This document shows, in pieces, positions 29,232 through 32,323 of a DNA stretch of 32,323 nucleotides. The notes beneath the pieces are model-generated. The model was not told where the DNA came from. It ran no database searches and worked only from the letters and a program-made list of their open reading frames with translations. The DNA lies in contig NC_049987.1 in the NCBI RefSeq assembly GCF_000003815.2, positions 22,399,956 through 22,432,278 on the forward strand. Reading direction: 5' to 3'. Positions within the stretch are counted from its first letter, which is position 1; each line of letters starts with the position of its first letter. The DNA is from Branchiostoma floridae (taxonomy: Eukaryota; Chordata; Leptocardii; Amphioxiformes; Branchiostomatidae). The position numbers were made by a program, and so were the translations under genes.

Positions 29232-29700
29232 GGCACGTGTGCGACTAGACGGCGATCGCGCTACGATGTCGCTGCGACCTTAATGGGATTTGTGTAACAT
29301 TTGATTTCATAACAGGAATCATTCAAATATAGAAATATCAATGAAAAGACACAGCACTTTTTATTCATGGCATTCCATGAGCGCTCTGTCAAATTTTAGG
29401 TCGCGGGGGCCTTGCAGCGTCCAATTCATCCTGATACCAAATTACGTGGGGAATGCTACTGCCTCTTTCCTGGGTGAAACAGATATCATGCAAATGTAAA
29501 AATATGAATGAAAAGACAACACAAAACACACAAAGCGTAATGAATATGACATTTGACTGTTCTGTCAAATTTTAGGCCGTGGTGCGTTCGCAGTGAGTAC
29601 GCCCTAGTGGAATGGGGGCCTAACAGATGCCAAGTTATTCTTATGCCAAATAACGCGCAGCATGACTGCAACTGTCTCTTTCTAGGATAAAGCAGATCTG
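29232..29700 (+). mobile_element. MITE-like element with internal tandem duplication
   Basis: The left part holds CTAGACGGCGATCGCG and the right part CTAGTGGAATGGGGGCC (29606-29622), resembling the termini of the element at 21954. Inside are two diverged direct copies of a 150-200-bp unit: ATGAATGAAAAGACA... and CTGTCAAATTTTAGG at 29379-29400 and 29555-29575, then CTGATACCAAATTACG against TTATGCCAAATAACG and CTGCCTCTTTCCTGG against CTGTCTCTTTCTAGG. The second copy runs past the presumed right terminus, so the history involves more than one event. Confidence 0.5.
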
Positions 29701-29896
29701 CAATCTCCTGGAAAATATCCCGCTAAGTCCTTCTGCAAATACTCTCCAGAAATCTCGGCCTTATGTTTCAAACTGTTTCGATATTTGCGTAAATCCTCCC
29801 TCAATTGAAGACCTAGCTGGAAAACGTCCAGACTTTGCTGTTTCCGCCAGACCTGAAAGCGTTGCCACAATGTTGCCAGAAAATCGTTGCTTCAAA
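29686..29896 (-). CDS. Unidentified minus-strand open frame, coiled-coil-like; possible exon
   Basis: The frame is open from about 29896 to a TAG near 29683, about 70 codons. The middle reads LGLQLREDLRKYRNSL, then KHKAEISGEYLQKDLA, with hydrophobic residues spaced as in an amphipathic helix or coiled coil. It begins just after an in-frame TGA and has no strong Met, so if real it is an internal exon. An AG directly upstream could serve as an acceptor, but no convincing donor was found, and its last residues overlap the neighbouring repeat. I do not recognise the protein. Confidence 0.25.
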
Positions 29897-30149
29897 CTGT
29901 CGCACCGGTTTCTAAGCTATGCGTGGGCTGGTAATGGTCACAGACGTGTTTAACAGCACGCTGGTGATGAGGTGAGGGGATCTATGCACTGTTTAAACAG
30001 CGGTGACAGAAAATCCATCTGGTCTTCAGCGAGTCGCACTTTTGTTTCTTCTCAGTCAATGGTCGATATTCTGATATTAACGTAAATTGATCAAAATGAA
30101 TGATCTTGATTTGAGTTTAAGATGTCTGAAAACATGTGGCATAGAATGA
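29897..30149. other. No gene seen
   Basis: No feature was recognised. Confidence 0.5.
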
Positions 30150-30285
30150 ACAGGATCAAATTTACAATTTGTAATTTATTCATATATATCATCACTTAAT
30201 AAAGAATCGATATACAGAACAAAAACATGTAAGGGGAAGGACAGAAGCCTACATGGCTTTTCGTGCCCCCCCCCCCGAAACTACA
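30150..30285 (-). mobile_element. Probable LINE 3' tail fragment
   Basis: On the minus strand a C/G homopolymer of about 13 bases is followed by CACGAAAAGCCATGTAGGC, CTTACATGTTTTTGTTCTG, an ATGAATAAATTACAAATTG segment and an AT-rich end. This pattern is typical of CR1-like 3' untranslated regions as I remember them. No coding part is left. Confidence 0.4.
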
Positions 30286-30728
30286 TCGTATGAAATGTTT
30301 ACATTATACATAATTAAACCAAACAAAATTAACAAGCTGCAATTATATCATGAAATATCTTAATGAAACTGGAGCTAAATTAAAATGATCAATAATAAAT
30401 AGAAAACAATATTTACAAATATAAAGCAAGTATTATCCCACACTGTCAGTTTTTACGTTGTACTTATTTTATTTTTGGTATGTAATAAAAACGATCAATA
30501 CGTGCCGTCCTCACAGCGACATTGGCGTGTTTCGTGTATTTGTTAAATTGAGAACATGATCTCATCAATTAGAAGTGCATAAAATAATACGTAGATGTTG
30601 TCACGTCAGGTAAACCGCAGTGCTCTGTTGCTGACATTAAATATAGCGAGTCACGAAAGAGTTATGACTTGTGCATTGTTGTCTATTTGGGTGTTAGTTG
30701 AAACGATACATTCAACCGTACAATACGT
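30286..30728. other. AT-rich sequence without a gene
   Basis: This stretch has a high density of stops in all frames and no recognisable element. Confidence 0.5.
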
Positions 30729-31205
30729 TGACATTTACATTAGCTGTAACTTATGATCCATTGGCATTGGAAACATGATATTATGACTAGGGCAATTCTA
30801 AAGCAATGTCAGGTTTATGTCGGCTTCGATAATATGTTAGGTTAGTCATGTTTTGTTTTGTTAAAAACATAAAATGTCGTTAGTCGAAAGTGTTATGGAT
30901 TGATACTCTCGTCTGCTTTTTTTTGTATGCAAATTTACACTTGCTTGCTTATGTGTGATAGACCTGACCTTAAAACAAATCGACATTCACATCAAACGCT
31001 ACTTATAATCTAGTGACACTGAAACCTGATATCATGGCTTAGGGCCGTCCTAAGACGATTCAATGTTAGACATGAAATACTGTCAGCCATAAAAGGGCAT
31101 TGTTGAACAAATTCTGCTCAACCTTTATGTCTATCGACATTTAAACCATAAACAACCTGAGATGCAATGACATTTGGAACATGATATCATGAATCACTAC
31201 GTGCT
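30729..31205 (+). repeat. Three degenerate direct repeats
   Basis: Blocks of the form GACATT(T/C)A.., then ACTTAT.AT, then (A/G)AACATGATAT.ATGA or a close variant occur at about 30730-30800, 30981-31045 and 31133-31195. The spacing is uneven (about 250 and 153 bp). A fourth weak match starts near 31648. Confidence 0.5.
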
Positions 31206-31250
31206 GAAATAAAGTGAGGCTACGCCACCTCGCGTTAGAACCGGTACTCG

Positions 31251-31590
31251 TTTAAGCAGTTAAAATATATGATAGGCCATGGAAGCTTAAAGGTTACAAG
31301 TATCTCACTGCACTTGGGGCACCGGTGCGGCACTGCGGGGTTCGTAGATGACTCAACGAATTTCAAAGATAAAGAACGAATTTTCTTACGTTCTGTGTAT
31401 TTTGTATTCTTCAAAGTCATATTTTTACTTATTAGGCAATATCTAAGTTCTAAAAAAATGGCGAAGATAACACAACAGTGCCGCAGTGAACAAACCACGC
31501 AGTGCCGCATCGGTGTCCTAAGTGCAGTGAGATACCACCTTTAAGTAGTTAAAATACTAGTATGGTAGGCCATGGAAGACTTGGGATTCA
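31251..31590 (+). repeat. Approximately 36-bp direct repeats flanking the TTAA MITE
   Basis: TTTAAGCAGTTAAAATA and GATAGGCCATGGAAG at 31251-31285 recur as TTTAAGTAGTTAAAATA and GGTAGGCCATGGAAG at 31540-31579, immediately outside the MITE. They are much longer than the TTAA target duplication. Confidence 0.8.
31287..31544. mobile_element. TTAA-type MITE, copy 2, with clean TTAA target duplication
   Basis: TTAA at 31287-31290 and 31541-31544 flanks a 250-bp element. The left arm has AGGTTACAAGTATCTCACTG and the right arm, on the other strand, AGGTGGTATCTCACTGCAC; both continue for about 45 bp through GGCACTGCG. The interior shares GATAAAGAACGAATTTTCTT and ACTCAACGAATTTCA with the element at 7449-7678. 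It has no coding capacity. Open frames across it on both strands are by-products of its symmetry. Confidence 0.85.
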
Positions 31591-32053
31591 GGAATTGCTG
31601 TGTGTTTGTGTGAGCGGTGGTGCGGCACGATTAACCTTACAATTTATCGACATTTTCATCGGCTGCAACTTTCCAACGGAAACTCGGCGCCCGGCGGTAA
31701 CGGGCGGTTATTCATTACGCGCAGAGCATGCCGGGAAGTTTTTGTAGGCACGGGCATGAGGCTGACGTGTGTCGTCTGTGAAGCACATCAAACCTTTCTC
31801 ACGAACTGTCTTCAAACGGTCGCAACACTCTCTGTGCCGAGCTGCCGGGCAAAACCGCACAACATAATGGGTAATTTGAAGCTAGCGTGAGGGGAATATG
31901 CTAATCCGGGGGAGCATGCAGCTATTTCGGTCGGACGTCGCAGTCCGGTGACAGACATGGTAACTCGTCGGTCGGTGTTAGCCGGGAGTTGGTGATTCCT
32001 GTGCGCATCTGTTGAAGGGAAGCGTTCTCCGTACGTAAGGATGTTGCCCCTGG
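31591..32053. other. GC-richer stretch without a recognised gene
   Basis: CpG-containing sequence (CGGCGCCCGGCGGTAACGGG-like, near 31683-31707) stands out from the AT-rich surroundings. Open frames on both strands overlap and none is convincing. It could be a promoter-proximal CpG-rich region or simply repeat sequence. Confidence 0.35.
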
Positions 32054-32200
32054 CAAGTGTGGAGCAGTGGTTAGCGACCCTGTCTATGGACTTGAGGGCA
32101 GAGAGTCGCACCCTGATTGCTGTTGGTGACATGTTTATGGAAAGAGCTGCAGAACGAGACGTTAAGCCTTGCTCCATTGTTTATTACTCCTGTGGAGAAT
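32054..32200 (+). mobile_element. tRNA-derived SINE with GACGTTAAGCC module, copy 2
   Basis: GTGTGGAGCAGTGGTTAGCG and GAGAGTCGCACCC correspond to the A- and B-box regions of a tRNA-like head, the B box being mutated. GGAAAGAGCTGCAG and ACGAGACGTTAAGCC follow in the same order as in the minus-strand copy at 28405-28583. A short inverted repeat, CTCCTGT facing ACAGGAG, lies just after it at about 32188-32211. Confidence 0.65.
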
Positions 32201-32323
32201 AGCTACAGGAGTTTTCCCGGGTGTATCAAGTCTGAGTATGCTGTACATGGATTTGCTCTTCATCTAGTTACCACCGTTGGAGGAGTGGCTATTCAGTTAG
32301 CTAAAACTGAATCGAGATTCCAT

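Noticed and set aside
31812-32177. 121-codon minus-strand frame at the window end
   Set aside because: It runs antisense through the SINE at 32054-32200 and has no recognisable content.

Overview
The window looks like animal nuclear DNA, most likely from a lancelet (Branchiostoma) or a similar marine invertebrate deuterostome. This rests on pieces of non-LTR retrotransposons, tRNA-derived SINEs, many short inverted-repeat transposons, long tetranucleotide and CA microsatellites, and no operon-like gene packing. The lancelet assignment leans on the look of one SINE body (20560-20855 and 25663-25818) and was not checked against a database. I see no convincing host protein-coding gene, tRNA gene, rRNA gene, CRISPR array or bacterial-type system. 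An 880-base run of N at 9288-10167 is an assembly gap.

Layout. 1-3.6 kb holds a TTAA-flanked element built from a 51-bp unit (1066-1610), a compound tetranucleotide tract and a short dispersed core repeat. At 3.6-4.9 kb is a 5'-truncated LINE whose reverse transcriptase frame is still open. At 5.5-8.6 kb is a dense nest: a small MITE, a 963-bp inverted-repeat element inside an older repeat, three TTAA-type MITEs joined end to end, and three copies of a tandem duplication. At 10.2-11.9 kb are an element with G/C-run termini and a hAT-type MITE with a perfect 8-bp target duplication. At 12.4-13.4 kb are two unexplained open frames around a (TGGT)n tract.

At 15.8-16.6 kb a second, decayed LINE lies on the minus strand. 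17.5-18.0 kb is a CA-rich microsatellite block. At 20.5-21.2 kb two tRNA-like SINE heads sit in a tandem chimera. 21.7-24.5 kb combines a MITE inside a duplicated 55-bp unit, a second hAT MITE copy and a diverged 397-bp tandem duplication. 25.6-32.3 kb holds a SINE body, several diverged segmental duplications, two copies of another SINE family, a LINE tail, and a second copy of the TTAA MITE family with clean target sites.

The genes do not form a pathway. Retrotransposition by LINE machinery (LINEs and SINEs) and cut-and-paste transposition (MITEs moved by transposases encoded elsewhere) explain most of what can be named. The parts most worth a second look are the serial TTAA-site MITE array, the G/C-run inverted-repeat element, the chimeric SINE, and the two unexplained open frames near 12.5-13.4 kb.
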